From contig JARUPY010000292.1 of NCBI GenBank assembly GCA_029817715.1, positions 1,510,001-1,574,000 of the forward strand: a stretch of 64,000 bases of DNA. The letters run 5' to 3'. Shown piece after piece: positions 56,421-64,000 of this stretch. The translations under genes and the position numbers were made by a program. This stretch comes from Melastoma dodecandrum. Lineage: Eukaryota > Streptophyta > Magnoliopsida > Myrtales > Melastomataceae. Below the pieces are notes generated by a model. The model ran no database searches. It was not told where the DNA came from and saw nothing but the letters and a program-made list of their open reading frames with translations. How positions within the stretch are numbered: position 1 is the stretch's first letter; each line of letters begins with the position of its first letter.

Positions 56421-59400
56421 TCAGGGGCTGCCCACCACCGTCAAAGGTACGGCATAGGTATCGCGCAAGTATGCCTGGGTTGCCGCGAGGAGATCCAACT
56501 GGCCCAGGGAGGCGTCCCTCTTCGACAGTCCCGGCTGCACGATGAAGATGCGCACGTCCGGCACGAGGAATCGCGCCTTGTTGCCGAGCGCCGTCAGCCC
56601 CGCCTCGTCGCCGTGTTCGAAGCGGTCAACGCCACACCTGGCGAACCGGGCAGCGCTGCGAATGCGGAGGTGCCGGACCAGTCGTTCCGTATCGACCTTC
56701 CAGATGACGCTCTTCTGCGCCTGCCCGCATACCGCGTAGAGGTCATCGAGCCTCGCACCTGCCTCTCGCCCACCGGAGAACTTGCAGTGATAGAGGTGGA
56801 CCACAATCCTATCCCCCAGCACCTTCAAACCGACCACGTCCGCGGCCTCGTGATGGTCGTCGTCGTCCAAGAGGAAGTCGTAACGGAAAGGGTTCGCTGG
56901 GCTCAGTAGCCGCTCGATGACATGTCGCTGCACCGACTGCGGCCGCTTCTCGGCCTTCTGTGATTCGACAGTGATATCCACGTGCGGCGGCCAGTTCCAA
57001 GCCTCAATGGCGGCACGGTAGTAGGGCGTCCGCTCAGTTGGGCGCCGCACCCTGAAGACCCGATCATGGATCATGAAGGTGTTGTCCTCGAACCGGATCA
57101 CGGGCGGTTCCTTGTCGAACCATTCCGGCAGCGACAGGTCCTTGCGGCCGGAACGGATGCGCACCGGGACGTCATCGAGCGGCACGTATCGGACAATTCC
57201 GTGCTCAAACGACAGCTCGAAGTCGGCCGAGCCCTCATCCGTTCTGATCCTGAAACGGATCGGGCCCTCTCGCTCGTTGTCCACCAGTTCGAGCGCGGCC
57301 TCATGGAATGGAACCGCCGTCCCGTCGACGTGGATGGTGACCGCGTCCTCGATGCGCCGGTAGAAATGTTCGGACCACTCGATCACGAGCGGCACCAGCG
57401 TGGGTCGCTCCGCGACGCGCACGGGAATGAGCACGTGGCGGAGGAAGATCTCCGCGGTGTCCACGGTTTCGTCGGCGAGCTTCGCGCCGACTTCAGCGCA
57501 CCAATCGACCCATTCCGAAGGATCCTGCGCGATACGGTGCGACCAGACCCGCCCCTTCACGGAGCAGCCGAACGTGATCTTGTCGCCCTTCGCGAAGCCC
57601 TTCCCGAACGTGTCGGACTTCGTCTTGGTCTCCAGCTCCGCCGGAGTAAACGCCTCGCCGATGTCTGGGCCTACGAGCCTCATGTGGCGGACGGCCCAGG
57701 AGAGCGATTGGCTCAGTCCCATGTTGAGAAGGACGATGCGGTTCACGCCGTCCATGCAGCGGAACACGTCCTCACCCTTAACGATGTCGACGTCCGCGCC
57801 GGCGACGGACTTCGCCATCTCCTCGTGCAGGCCGTCGTTATTCGAGCTGTTGATGAAGAGGAGGCCGAGTTCCCGGTTCCAGTGCAGCATGTAGAGATGC
57901 CACGTGACGTTCGAGATCTCCTTGACGTCCCCCCAGGTCACCGGCTCGGTCTCGCGCGTCACGAAGATGAGCAGCTCGAAGTCGCGGCTGAGGGCGGGCT
58001 CCGCCCTGAGCTTGACGTGCTTGGTCTCGACGTCGAGGTTTTCCGGCGTCCAGCGCTCGCACGTCGTGCGGTAGACCACCGCCGACATCTTGGGCAGCAG
58101 GTTCTGTAGGGGCAGCTCGGGCGGCGCGTCGACGAAGCTGTCGATCAACTCCGACCGGCGTTGTTGGCGAGCCGTGCCCCCCTCGCTCAGGCGTCTGAGG
58201 AGCACGTTCCAGTCGGCGTCCTCCGCATAGAGCTCGCGCAATCGCTCATCCACGCGCGGGTCAGCGATATTCGCCACCACCGTCGCGTCGCCGATGTGCG
58301 GCGCGCTGCGCGTGAACCGGCCCGTGAACTGGATGGTGACGGCGAGGCTTTTGTGCACGTCGTGCAGCGCCGCGATCTTGAGTTCCGGTAGGTCGAAGCC
58401 CTCGCCGAGCATGTTCACGCAGACGATGATCTTCGTCTCGCCGGAACGGAGCGCGCGCAGCGCCTCCTTGCGCTGCCCAGCGGCCATCCTGTTGTGGACG
58501 AGGAGCGGCCGGTGTTCGGGGACCAGTCCGAGATAGACCGCGTGGACGGCCTCGGCACGCTCGATGGTGTCGACCCGGGCCATCACAAGGTGCGCGAACC
58601 CGCGCGCACGGTCCTCCTCCATCTGGACCACCGCGGCCAGCGCGATGTGCTCGTCGGCGGCGCCCTCGTCCATGACGTTGACCGGCTTGAACGTCACGGG
58701 GCGGAAGTAGCCCTCCTCCTGCGCCTTCCGAAGCGGGTAGTTGAACACCACCTTGCCATCGACGCTACGGCCGTCTGTCCTGAAGGGCGTCGCCGTGAAT
58801 TGCACGATGAGCTTGTTCATCATGCGCCGTCGGAAGGCGTCCCAAGTCCGCGCCGAGATGTGATGCGCCTCGTCGATGAACAGGTGGGAGCAGCGCTCGG
58901 CGATCCGGTCCTGGACCGAGTCGTTGCAGCCCCCGACGACCTGCATGTTCGTGACGACCACGTTGCAGTGGTCGAAGAAGTCGTCGACCTCCGCCGGGCT
59001 TTCGGGGCGATGTTCGAGCACGCCCACAACGGGCAAGAGCGCCCCAGGACCGATCACGTCCTGATCCCGCAGCACGCCGAGTGTCAGGAACTTGCCCGAC
59101 ACCTGATCGCGAAGAGCGACGTTTGGCACCACCACGAGTAGCCGGGGCAGGCGCTGGTTCACGAGCAGCGCCAGCATCGTCTCGGTCTTGCCCGTTCCTG
59201 TGGGCAGGACGACCGTGCAAGGATCCTGCCTGGCTTTCCAGTGGGCCAGGACAGCATGCAGAGCCCCAACCTGCGGGCTTCTCAGGCCCCGTGCGCCGGT
59301 GCGCTGGTCCTCCTCGTTGTAGCGGAACTCCCCCACCCAGGATGCGAGTACCGCCTCGCAAGCGGCACGCAGGCCGTCCACGCCTGCCTCGCCCGGGTCG

Positions 59401-59699
59401 AGCGGGGAGGGCTTCAGCCATCGCGGCCTGAAGGCGTCGGACCGAGCGTTCTCCCGTGACACCGTCGCGTCGAGCGAACGTACGCGCAGCACCGAGCCTG
59501 CCTCCCCGGTCGGATCAACGCGGCGCTCCGTGACGAGCAGCGGGCCTAGGGATGTCTCGTAACGCGCGCCGTTACGTTCGGCCGTCCGCGATTGGACTTC
59601 GACCTCGATTTGCGCCTGATCGACTTGGCGAATGCGATTGCCCCGGAGCTTGCCGTCAACGGCGAACCGAGCGGGAAGGTGGATTACGTCGCTCGGCAA
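56421..59699 (-). CDS. Cargo: superfamily 2 DEAD/DEAH helicase with a C-terminal nuclease-like domain
   Basis: 1092 aa. Helicase motifs: LPTGTGKTE (165-173), DEAH (276-279), FTATPFRTDG (301-310), then a second RecA domain with VNMLGEGFDLPELKIAALHD and QFTGRFTRS. The layout resembles type III/I restriction-type translocases. The C-terminal 150 residues hold EAADVVGL (Glu951, Asp954) and LYHCKFS (Lys973), which could be a variant PD-(D/E)xK nuclease core, followed by LDDLYAVCGQAQKS. I infer a DNA-targeting defence role; no methyltransferase is adjacent. It is convergent with tniQ, 12 bp apart. Confidence 0.85.
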   Translation of the reverse strand: MPSDVIHLPARFAVDGKLRGNRIRQVDQAQIEVEVQSRTAERNGARYETSLGPLLVTERRVDPTGEAGSVLRVRSLDATVSRENARSDAFRPRWLKPSPLDPGEAGVDGLRAACEAVLASWVGEFRYNEEDQRTGARGLRSPQVGALHAVLAHWKARQDPCTVVLPTGTGKTETMLALLVNQRLPRLLVVVPNVALRDQVSGKFLTLGVLRDQDVIGPGALLPVVGVLEHRPESPAEVDDFFDHCNVVVTNMQVVGGCNDSVQDRIAERCSHLFIDEAHHISARTWDAFRRRMMNKLIVQFTATPFRTDGRSVDGKVVFNYPLRKAQEEGYFRPVTFKPVNVMDEGAADEHIALAAVVQMEEDRARGFAHLVMARVDTIERAEAVHAVYLGLVPEHRPLLVHNRMAAGQRKEALRALRSGETKIIVCVNMLGEGFDLPELKIAALHDVHKSLAVTIQFTGRFTRSAPHIGDATVVANIADPRVDERLRELYAEDADWNVLLRRLSEGGTARQQRRSELIDSFVDAPPELPLQNLLPKMSAVVYRTTCERWTPENLDVETKHVKLRAEPALSRDFELLIFVTRETEPVTWGDVKEISNVTWHLYMLHWNRELGLLFINSSNNDGLHEEMAKSVAGADVDIVKGEDVFRCMDGVNRIVLLNMGLSQSLSWAVRHMRLVGPDIGEAFTPAELETKTKSDTFGKGFAKGDKITFGCSVKGRVWSHRIAQDPSEWVDWCAEVGAKLADETVDTAEIFLRHVLIPVRVAERPTLVPLVIEWSEHFYRRIEDAVTIHVDGTAVPFHEAALELVDNEREGPIRFRIRTDEGSADFELSFEHGIVRYVPLDDVPVRIRSGRKDLSLPEWFDKEPPVIRFEDNTFMIHDRVFRVRRPTERTPYYRAAIEAWNWPPHVDITVESQKAEKRPQSVQRHVIERLLSPANPFRYDFLLDDDDHHEAADVVGLKVLGDRIVVHLYHCKFSGGREAGARLDDLYAVCGQAQKSVIWKVDTERLVRHLRIRSAARFARCGVDRFEHGDEAGLTALGNKARFLVPDVRIFIVQPGLSKRDASLGQLDLLAATQAYLRDTYAVPLTVVGSP

Positions 59700-60072
59700 G
59701 GTTGCTGCTCCTACAACCTGTCATACCACCCACGCGTTCAAGAACGAAACTCGAACATTGGGTTCTAGCGGATCTGGTGCATAGGCAACGGAGCGGTGGC
59801 TGATGTTGACGAGCTTACTCGGCGCAAACCGCATGCGCGTGTGAGCCACTCACGTGGTGGAGTATGCTTCCTTGACCGCCACACCCTGTAGGAAACGGAC
59901 TGTCACGACGGCGTTCCAGGCTCAGCTCAGCTCAGCTCGGCGCCGCCGAATCGCTGTTATCCTGTTTGCGCCTTGCTGGGTGAATCGCTGTTATCTTGGC
60001 GTCGTAGGGTGATTGGAATCGCTGTTATCTTGGTGGTCGAGCCAAGCGTCGACCTCGGAGCGGGCGGACGGA
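59700..60072. other. Spacer between the cargo genes, without a clear gene
   Basis: This stretch holds the presumed promoter of the helicase gene, a run of GCTCA repeats near 59921-59937 and the three internal TnsB-type sites. I see no coding sequence in it. Confidence 0.5.
59948..60032. repeat. Internal array of three transposon-end-type sites
   Basis: Three copies of GAATCGCTGTTATC(C/T)TG start at 59948, 59982 and 60016, exactly 34 bases apart, in the same orientation as the sites of the far end at 62.35-62.46 kb. The 17-base units are identical except for one base. They lie between the two cargo genes, not at the transposon border. Confidence 0.92.
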
Positions 60073-60407
60073 ATGACGGATCGCATCGTCCAGCTCCGGC
60101 GTCCCGCGACCATCCGCCTGGGGGATGATGACGGTACCGGACGGGACGTGTCGTGGCTCGTCTGCTCCACCCCGTCCGCCTGCACGAGCGAGACCCGGTG
60201 TCGTTCCGATTGGTGCAGAGGCACGCCAAACCGTATTGGGACATGCCCTACGAGGTCTACGCCTGCGACGGGAAGCTCTGGGGCAGACTCGACGGCAGGA
60301 GCCCCTTCACCCCGAACGACCCGGGCGTTCAGGTCGAGCACCTCGTGGCCTTCCTTGAAGGCCGTCCGTGCTGTTGGGATAAGGGCGATCTCAAACGCCG
60401 TTATTGA
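60073..60407 (+). pseudogene. Small cargo protein gene, possibly frameshifted
   Basis: The second part (GTG at 60153 to TGA at 60407, 84 aa) has good codon use and a balanced composition: VSFRLVQRHAKPYWDMPYEVY, then VQVEHLVAFLEGRP. A separate phase from an ATG at 60073 reads MTDRIVQLRRPATIRLGDDD and looks coded up to about 60145. The two would join by a shift near 60145-60155. Either the 84-aa frame is a gene on its own or a longer gene has been broken. Family unknown. Confidence 0.4.
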
Positions 60408-60478
60408 AAAGCTTCAGCGCGAAGTGGATCTCTTCGACCTTGGCCCAGCATCAGGGTTAGCCTGCCGTCCGTCGACCT

Positions 60479-62227
60479 TTAGGCTTGAACGGCCGGAGCC
60501 GCCGGTTTCGCGAGAACGTCCCCGATCTTCTCTAACGTGGTGACGAAGCTCTCCAGCATTTGCAATCCTTGGACTACAGGTGGCGCTGACACGTCGATTT
60601 TGGCGTTCATGTAGGCAGACCCAGGCGTCGAACTCGCCAGATGCGCATCGGCGATCCGCAGATCGTAGATGCCAAAGAGCGGCGACATCAGCGTGCGAGC
60701 GTCCGCCTCGGGTATGATCGTGGCCAGCACGGCCTCAAGCGACTTTAGTGTTCCGAGCTTCTTGCCCGACGGAGGAGGCGCAACCTTATGAAGGCTCGGA
60801 AGCTGCAGGCGTTCGTTGAAAAGGTGGTCCGTGTCCTTAGCCAGGGCGAACAAAGCGCCTTGATCCACGGCACGGAACCGATGCACGCGGATCAACAACT
60901 CGGCCGACGAATGATGGTCCCGTAGAAGTTGTTCGCCGAACCGCGTCTGAAACTCTTTAAAGACCTTTTCGATGGCAAGTGCGATACGTCCTTCTGGCGC
61001 AGAGGTCCGCGCGGGCACAGCCTTAACCTGCGAGGCAGCGAGCTCCTGCGCCATCCCACCAACCGGAACGATGTTGTGGGCGCCCCAGATCCGCTGCTCC
61101 CACCTCGGCAGGTTCCCGATGTCCTTGGCGAGTACCACGACCTTCCCGTCTAAATTGGTCCCGAAATGGACCCGATTCGTCGCCGTCGCACCAACCCTGC
61201 CAGTCTCTCGGGTATACCAAGTCAGGCCCGCCCCACGTCTTCCTCGAACTAAGTGGTTTATTACCTCGGGTTCGAACCATAGCCACTGCAGGCCCGCCGC
61301 TCGGAGATCATCACCCGACATCCGTCGCCCGCTTGCGTCCACGGCAAAGGTCACGGAGTCGCGGTCGCTATCGCCACGGACACGAATGCTAAGCCGTCCA
61401 GGATCGAACCATTCCGTGCGCCAAAGTTCCCCGCGTACCAGGTAGGTGATCGGACCTGTTGTTGGAACGATCCCGGTGCGGACGACGACGTCGTCATCTT
61501 CGGGATCGCCTAGCATCGGCACAGGATCACCTGAGTCGAGGTCGGTACGTCCGACATGCGTGACGAGCGCTCCCGCGAACGGGCCACCCTGTTCCTTGAT
61601 GACCCACCCTTCGAAGGTGTCGCGACCAGACTGCGAAGAGACTTCGCCTGTTGGCCAGAAGGATGGCGGAGCCTTGAAAACTTCCTCTCGTGACCGATAG
61701 GAGGACAGGTACAACGAGAGCCCGCGCGCGACGAGATAGTCGCTCAAGAACTCGGCCCTGATCTCGATGGAGCAGACACCGTCCGAAGACCGACGCAATC
61801 TCACGACCTCAATCCAGCCCTCCTTAGGGCGAAACCAACTGTCTCCGTCTCGAACGAGTTCAAGCGCGATCACGAGATCGGGCGCCAGATGCCATTCGTC
61901 CTGGGCCTCGCCGTCAAAGAATTGGTTGAGAACCAGGTTCAGCCCGACATAACGTCCCTGCCAATCCTTCCGAATTTCAGCCGGCACGTAGGACCCATGG
62001 CTGAATCCGGACCGATGTGGATCGAGACCTAGGTCATCCCAGCCCCACTCCTCGACCAAGGCCGGTCGGGCGTTATTTACAGCCAAGGTCGAGACCCCGA
62101 CGAATTCCTCCGTGGCGCCCACCGTCCCCTGGTCACCGTCGCGGATCACCTCGCTGCGACGAAGCGTTATCCACGGATCACGCTGAACGTGGCGCACATC
62201 GCTCATCTCGAACCAAGATTGGTCCAC
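60479..62227 (-). CDS. Cargo: 582-aa protein with a HEPN-like motif, otherwise unknown
   Basis: 582 aa from the ATG at 62227; Met8 is an alternative. The N-terminal two thirds are beta-rich and unlike any family I know (segments VGVSTLAVNNARPALVEEWG, LNLVLNQFFDGEAQDEWHL and WLWFEPEVINHLV). The last 170 residues are helical. They contain FGIYDLRIADAHLASS with Arg524 and His529, an R-x4-H spacing in the setting typical of HEPN domains, which are often RNases in defence systems. No signal peptide or membrane helix. Base composition is less GC-rich than the tns genes, which suggests separate acquisition. It shares the strand of the helicase gene, 780 bp upstream of it. Confidence 0.7.
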   Translation of the reverse strand: MDQSWFEMSDVRHVQRDPWITLRRSEVIRDGDQGTVGATEEFVGVSTLAVNNARPALVEEWGWDDLGLDPHRSGFSHGSYVPAEIRKDWQGRYVGLNLVLNQFFDGEAQDEWHLAPDLVIALELVRDGDSWFRPKEGWIEVVRLRRSSDGVCSIEIRAEFLSDYLVARGLSLYLSSYRSREEVFKAPPSFWPTGEVSSQSGRDTFEGWVIKEQGGPFAGALVTHVGRTDLDSGDPVPMLGDPEDDDVVVRTGIVPTTGPITYLVRGELWRTEWFDPGRLSIRVRGDSDRDSVTFAVDASGRRMSGDDLRAAGLQWLWFEPEVINHLVRGRRGAGLTWYTRETGRVGATATNRVHFGTNLDGKVVVLAKDIGNLPRWEQRIWGAHNIVPVGGMAQELAASQVKAVPARTSAPEGRIALAIEKVFKEFQTRFGEQLLRDHHSSAELLIRVHRFRAVDQGALFALAKDTDHLFNERLQLPSLHKVAPPPSGKKLGTLKSLEAVLATIIPEADARTLMSPLFGIYDLRIADAHLASSTPGSAYMNAKIDVSAPPVVQGLQMLESFVTTLEKIGDVLAKPAAPAVQA

Positions 62228-62352
62228 GGGTCACTCGCTAGCGCAGGGATCCGTCGTGATATCGCTATGCCGACTGGCCTTGTGAAGCGCTCGCCAGCCA
62301 ATTCGTGCCCGCTTGAGCGGGCGCGACCGGGAAATGCCTACCCAAGGATAGT

Positions 62353-62464
62353 GAATCGCTGTTACCGGGGAAAAGCGTGATCGGAATCGCTGTTATCCGG
62401 GATGAGGAATCGCTCAAATCCTGGCGCCCTCGGCGAAATGAATCGCTTCTACCCTGGTCCGCCA
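62353..62464. repeat. Far transposon end with four TnsB-type sites
   Basis: GAATCGCT copies start at 62353, 62384, 62407 and 62440 (spacings 31, 23 and 33). The outer two are more degenerate in the following bases (CAAATCCTGG and TCTACCCTGG). The element closes with CCTGGTCCGCCA, the inverse of the mutL-side start. Confidence 0.9.
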
Positions 62465-62469
62465 TAGAA
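62465..62469. repeat. Target-site duplication, right copy (TAGAA)
   Basis: TAGAA directly after the transposon end, identical to 49379-49383. Before insertion the mutL stop would have run straight into the sequence that now continues here. The following 285 bp up to the phasin gene shows no gene. Confidence 0.93.
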
Positions 62470-62754
62470 GTCGTGGCCGGTGGGCGCGCGAGCGCGGGAA
62501 GCCGCGCAGGACCCATGCCCGGGTCACAGGCGGATCCGGCGTGCGGCCAACCTCGAGGCCGGGACACCCGACCGCGCCGCGGGGGTGGCGTTCGCTGCGC
62601 GGGAGAGAGCTTGCGCCGCCGCTTCCGGAGGCAGCATCCGGACCCGGTTCTGTCACGACGCATGGTTGACGGCGCAAGCGCCCTGGCGGATGCCCATCTC
62701 TCGATCGAGGCGCCGCGCGACGGGGTGCCACGGACGATAGGCCGGGGGACGACC

Positions 62755-63294
62755 GTGGGGAACGACAAACTGCCGACGCTCTCGAACCAGGCCGGACGCG
62801 CTGCCGCTGAGAGCGGCGTGGCCCGGGCGCGGGACGCCTACGAGCGCTTCGCCGAGGCCGGCGAGATGGCGCTCAACGCCTTCGAGGCGTCGATGGCCCA
62901 GACCCTTGAGGGCTGGCGCTCGGTGGTGGGTTCCAGCCGCGAGACGGCGCATCAGGTGGGGGACAGCAACGTGGCCAGCGCCCGCAGGATGCGCGACCAG
63001 TGGGATGCCGCCGCGGCTCGCCTCTACAACGCCTTCGAGGACAATGCCGTCCACACCCTGGCGGCGATGCGCGAGATCGGGCACCGCGTGCTCATCGCCA
63101 CCGACACCAACATCCGCGCCAACCTGGACTTCGCGGAACGGATCGCGAAGGCGGCCGATGCCCGCGAGGTCGTGGCGCTGAACATCGCGTTCCTGCAGGA
63201 GCAGGCGCGCCGGCTCACCGACCAGATGGTCGATCTCCACCAGACCACCAGCCGCCTCGCCCGCGAAGCCGCCGCGCGCACCGAAACGCCGTGA
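62755..63294 (+). CDS. Phasin family protein
   Basis: 179 aa from a GTG at 62755, preceded by GGGGGAC; the frame is open further upstream but without coding character. The protein is helical throughout with AFEASMAQTLEGWRSVV, MRDQWDAAAARLYNAFEDNA and a C-terminal FLQEQARRLTDQMVDLHQTTSRLA, the pattern of phasin-2 proteins that coat PHA granules. PHA depolymerase at 32-34 kb fits. The stop codon overlaps the GTG of the next gene. Confidence 0.85.
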   Translation: MGNDKLPTLSNQAGRAAAESGVARARDAYERFAEAGEMALNAFEASMAQTLEGWRSVVGSSRETAHQVGDSNVASARRMRDQWDAAAARLYNAFEDNAVHTLAAMREIGHRVLIATDTNIRANLDFAERIAKAADAREVVALNIAFLQEQARRLTDQMVDLHQTTSRLAREAAARTETP

Positions 63295-64000
63295 GCACCC
63301 TCTCGGCCGGGCAGGGCACGGCGGCGGATGCGGCGATGCCGCGGCTCGACGATCTCAGCCATGCCGACGTGCCGTTCCGGACCGGCCACTTCCTCGCCTA
63401 CGCGCCCCACGACTTCCATCGCATCGCCTATGTCGAATGGGGTGACCTGGACTCGCCGCATGTGGTCGTCTGCGTCCACGGGCTGAGCCGCCAGGGCCGG
63501 GATTTCGATGCCCTCGGCTATCGCTTGGCCCAGATGGGCTACCGCGTCGTCTGCCCGGACCTGCCGGGGCGGGGGCTAAGCGGGTGGCTCAAGGATCCGG
63601 AACTCTACGGCCTGTCGCAATACGCTGCCGACATGGCGGCGCTCATCGCGCATCTGCGGATCGCCGGAAAGATCGATTGGGTCGGCACGTCCCTCGGCGG
63701 GCTGACCGGCATGGTTCTGGCCGCCTCGGCCAACACGCCGATTCGCCGCATGGTGATCAACGATATCGGCCCGTTCCTGCCCTGGGCACCGATCCGCCAT
63801 ATCGGTTCGCGCCTGCGCGACGCGCCACGGCTGCACCACAACCTCGCCTCGGGCGAGTCGCGCCTGCGCACCGTGCTGGGCGCGTTCGGGCCGCTGACCG
63901 ACGAGCAGTGGCGCCACATCGCCAAGCACAGCTTCTTCCGGGAGCCGAACGGCGGCTGGCGCCCGCACTACGATCCCGGCATCGGCGACGCGTTCCGGCC
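63291..64000 (+). CDS. Alpha/beta hydrolase, N-terminal part
   Basis: The GTG at 63291 overlaps the phasin stop (GTGA). 236 residues are visible before the window ends. VVVCVHGLSRQGRDFDAL has the oxyanion HG, VCPDLPGRGLSGWL follows, and the nucleophile Ser is in WVGTSLGGLTGMVL. Acid and His of the triad lie beyond the edge. Substrate unknown. The coupling with phasin suggests a link to PHA or fatty-acid metabolism, which is inference. Confidence 0.9.
   Translation, partial: MSTLSAGQGTAADAAMPRLDDLSHADVPFRTGHFLAYAPHDFHRIAYVEWGDLDSPHVVVCVHGLSRQGRDFDALGYRLAQMGYRVVCPDLPGRGLSGWLKDPELYGLSQYAADMAALIAHLRIAGKIDWVGTSLGGLTGMVLAASANTPIRRMVINDIGPFLPWAPIRHIGSRLRDAPRLHHNLASGESRLRTVLGAFGPLTDEQWRHIAKHSFFREPNGGWRPHYDPGIGDAFR

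Larger units (their letters stand above)
49384..62464 (+). mobile_element. Tn7-like transposon (tnsA-tnsB-tnsC-tniQ plus cargo) inserted at the 3' end of mutL
   Basis: 13,081 bp. The two outer 25-base ends are inverted repeats with 20 matches; both start TG and share GGGTA and AGCGATTC blocks. Flanking 5-bp duplications are perfect. Terminal GAATCGCT-type sites occur twice at the mutL side and four times at the far side, in opposite orientations, as expected for TnsB binding sites. Four transposition genes read away from the mutL end, as Tn7 reads away from its glmS-proximal end. Cargo lies between tniQ and the far end. No CRISPR array or cas gene is visible, so targeting should depend on TniQ/TnsD. 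Confidence 0.96.

Noticed and set aside
59948..60032. CRISPR array made of GAATCGCTGTTATC repeats
   Set aside because: Only three units with 17-base spacers, and the same motif occurs at both transposon ends, so these are transposase binding sites.
59948..60032. True right boundary of the transposon
   Set aside because: No TAGAA duplication follows it, and the outer inverted repeat matches far better at 62440-62464, where the duplication is perfect.
49384..62464. CRISPR-associated transposon (CAST)
   Set aside because: No direct-repeat/spacer array and no cas gene inside the element. TniQ is of the long TnsD type. The regular repeats are the TnsB-type end sites.

Overview
GC-rich alphaproteobacterial chromosome, best matched to Methylobacterium/Methylorubrum (Hyphomicrobiales). 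The assignment is an inference from gene content: a KaiC-KaiB-KaiB-kinase operon, polyhydroxyalkanoate depolymerase and phasin, a TIGR02302-type membrane protein, an ETF/cob(I)alamin adenosyltransferase cluster, and family-typical gene pairs (hpf-ptsN, ftsE-ftsX, maf-yacG). No rRNA is present. There is one tRNA (Phe, GAA).

Layout. 1-9.4 kb: envelope and housekeeping genes (opgG/D N-terminal part, hpf, ptsN, ydcF-like, ftsX, ftsE, a zinc-ribbon protein, a GT2 glycosyltransferase, a thioredoxin-like protein and a TetR regulator). 9.5-18.1 kb: DUF2852 protein, chemoreceptor, upp, the kai operon on the minus strand, and a DUF938 methyltransferase. 18.2-25 kb: an orphan ABC binding protein, a quinone oxidoreductase, and a chemoreceptor gene broken by an IS66-family element with a perfect 8-bp target duplication plus a separate frameshift. 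25-34 kb: minus-strand genes for hydroxybutyryl-CoA dehydrogenase, EtfA/EtfB, cobalamin adenosyltransferase, PagL-like deacylase, a small twin-membrane protein, TIGR02302 and PHA depolymerase. 34-41.6 kb: maf-yacG, tRNA-Phe, a frameshifted FAD oxidoreductase, a histone-deacetylase-family protein, a D-threonine-aldolase-like enzyme and dgoA-dgoK. 41.7-46.7 kb: a complete Liv-type ABC transporter. 47.4-49.4 kb: mutL.

49,384-62,464 is a 13.1-kb Tn7-like transposon. Its 25-bp ends match at 20 positions, it is flanked by a 5-bp duplication (TAGAA), and it carries repeated GAATCGCT-type sites that probably bind TnsB. It sits at the very end of mutL, and the mutL stop codon lies inside the duplication. 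It encodes TnsA, TnsB, TnsC and a large TniQ/TnsD. The cargo is a 1092-aa SF2 helicase with a C-terminal domain of possible nuclease type, and a 582-aa protein with a HEPN-like R-x4-H motif. A third array of terminal-type sites, exactly 34 bp apart, lies between the two cargo genes. No CRISPR array or cas gene is seen. The cargo is my main candidate for an undescribed system, probably anti-phage or anti-plasmid defence. After the transposon come a phasin gene and the start of an alpha/beta-hydrolase gene, which runs off the window.
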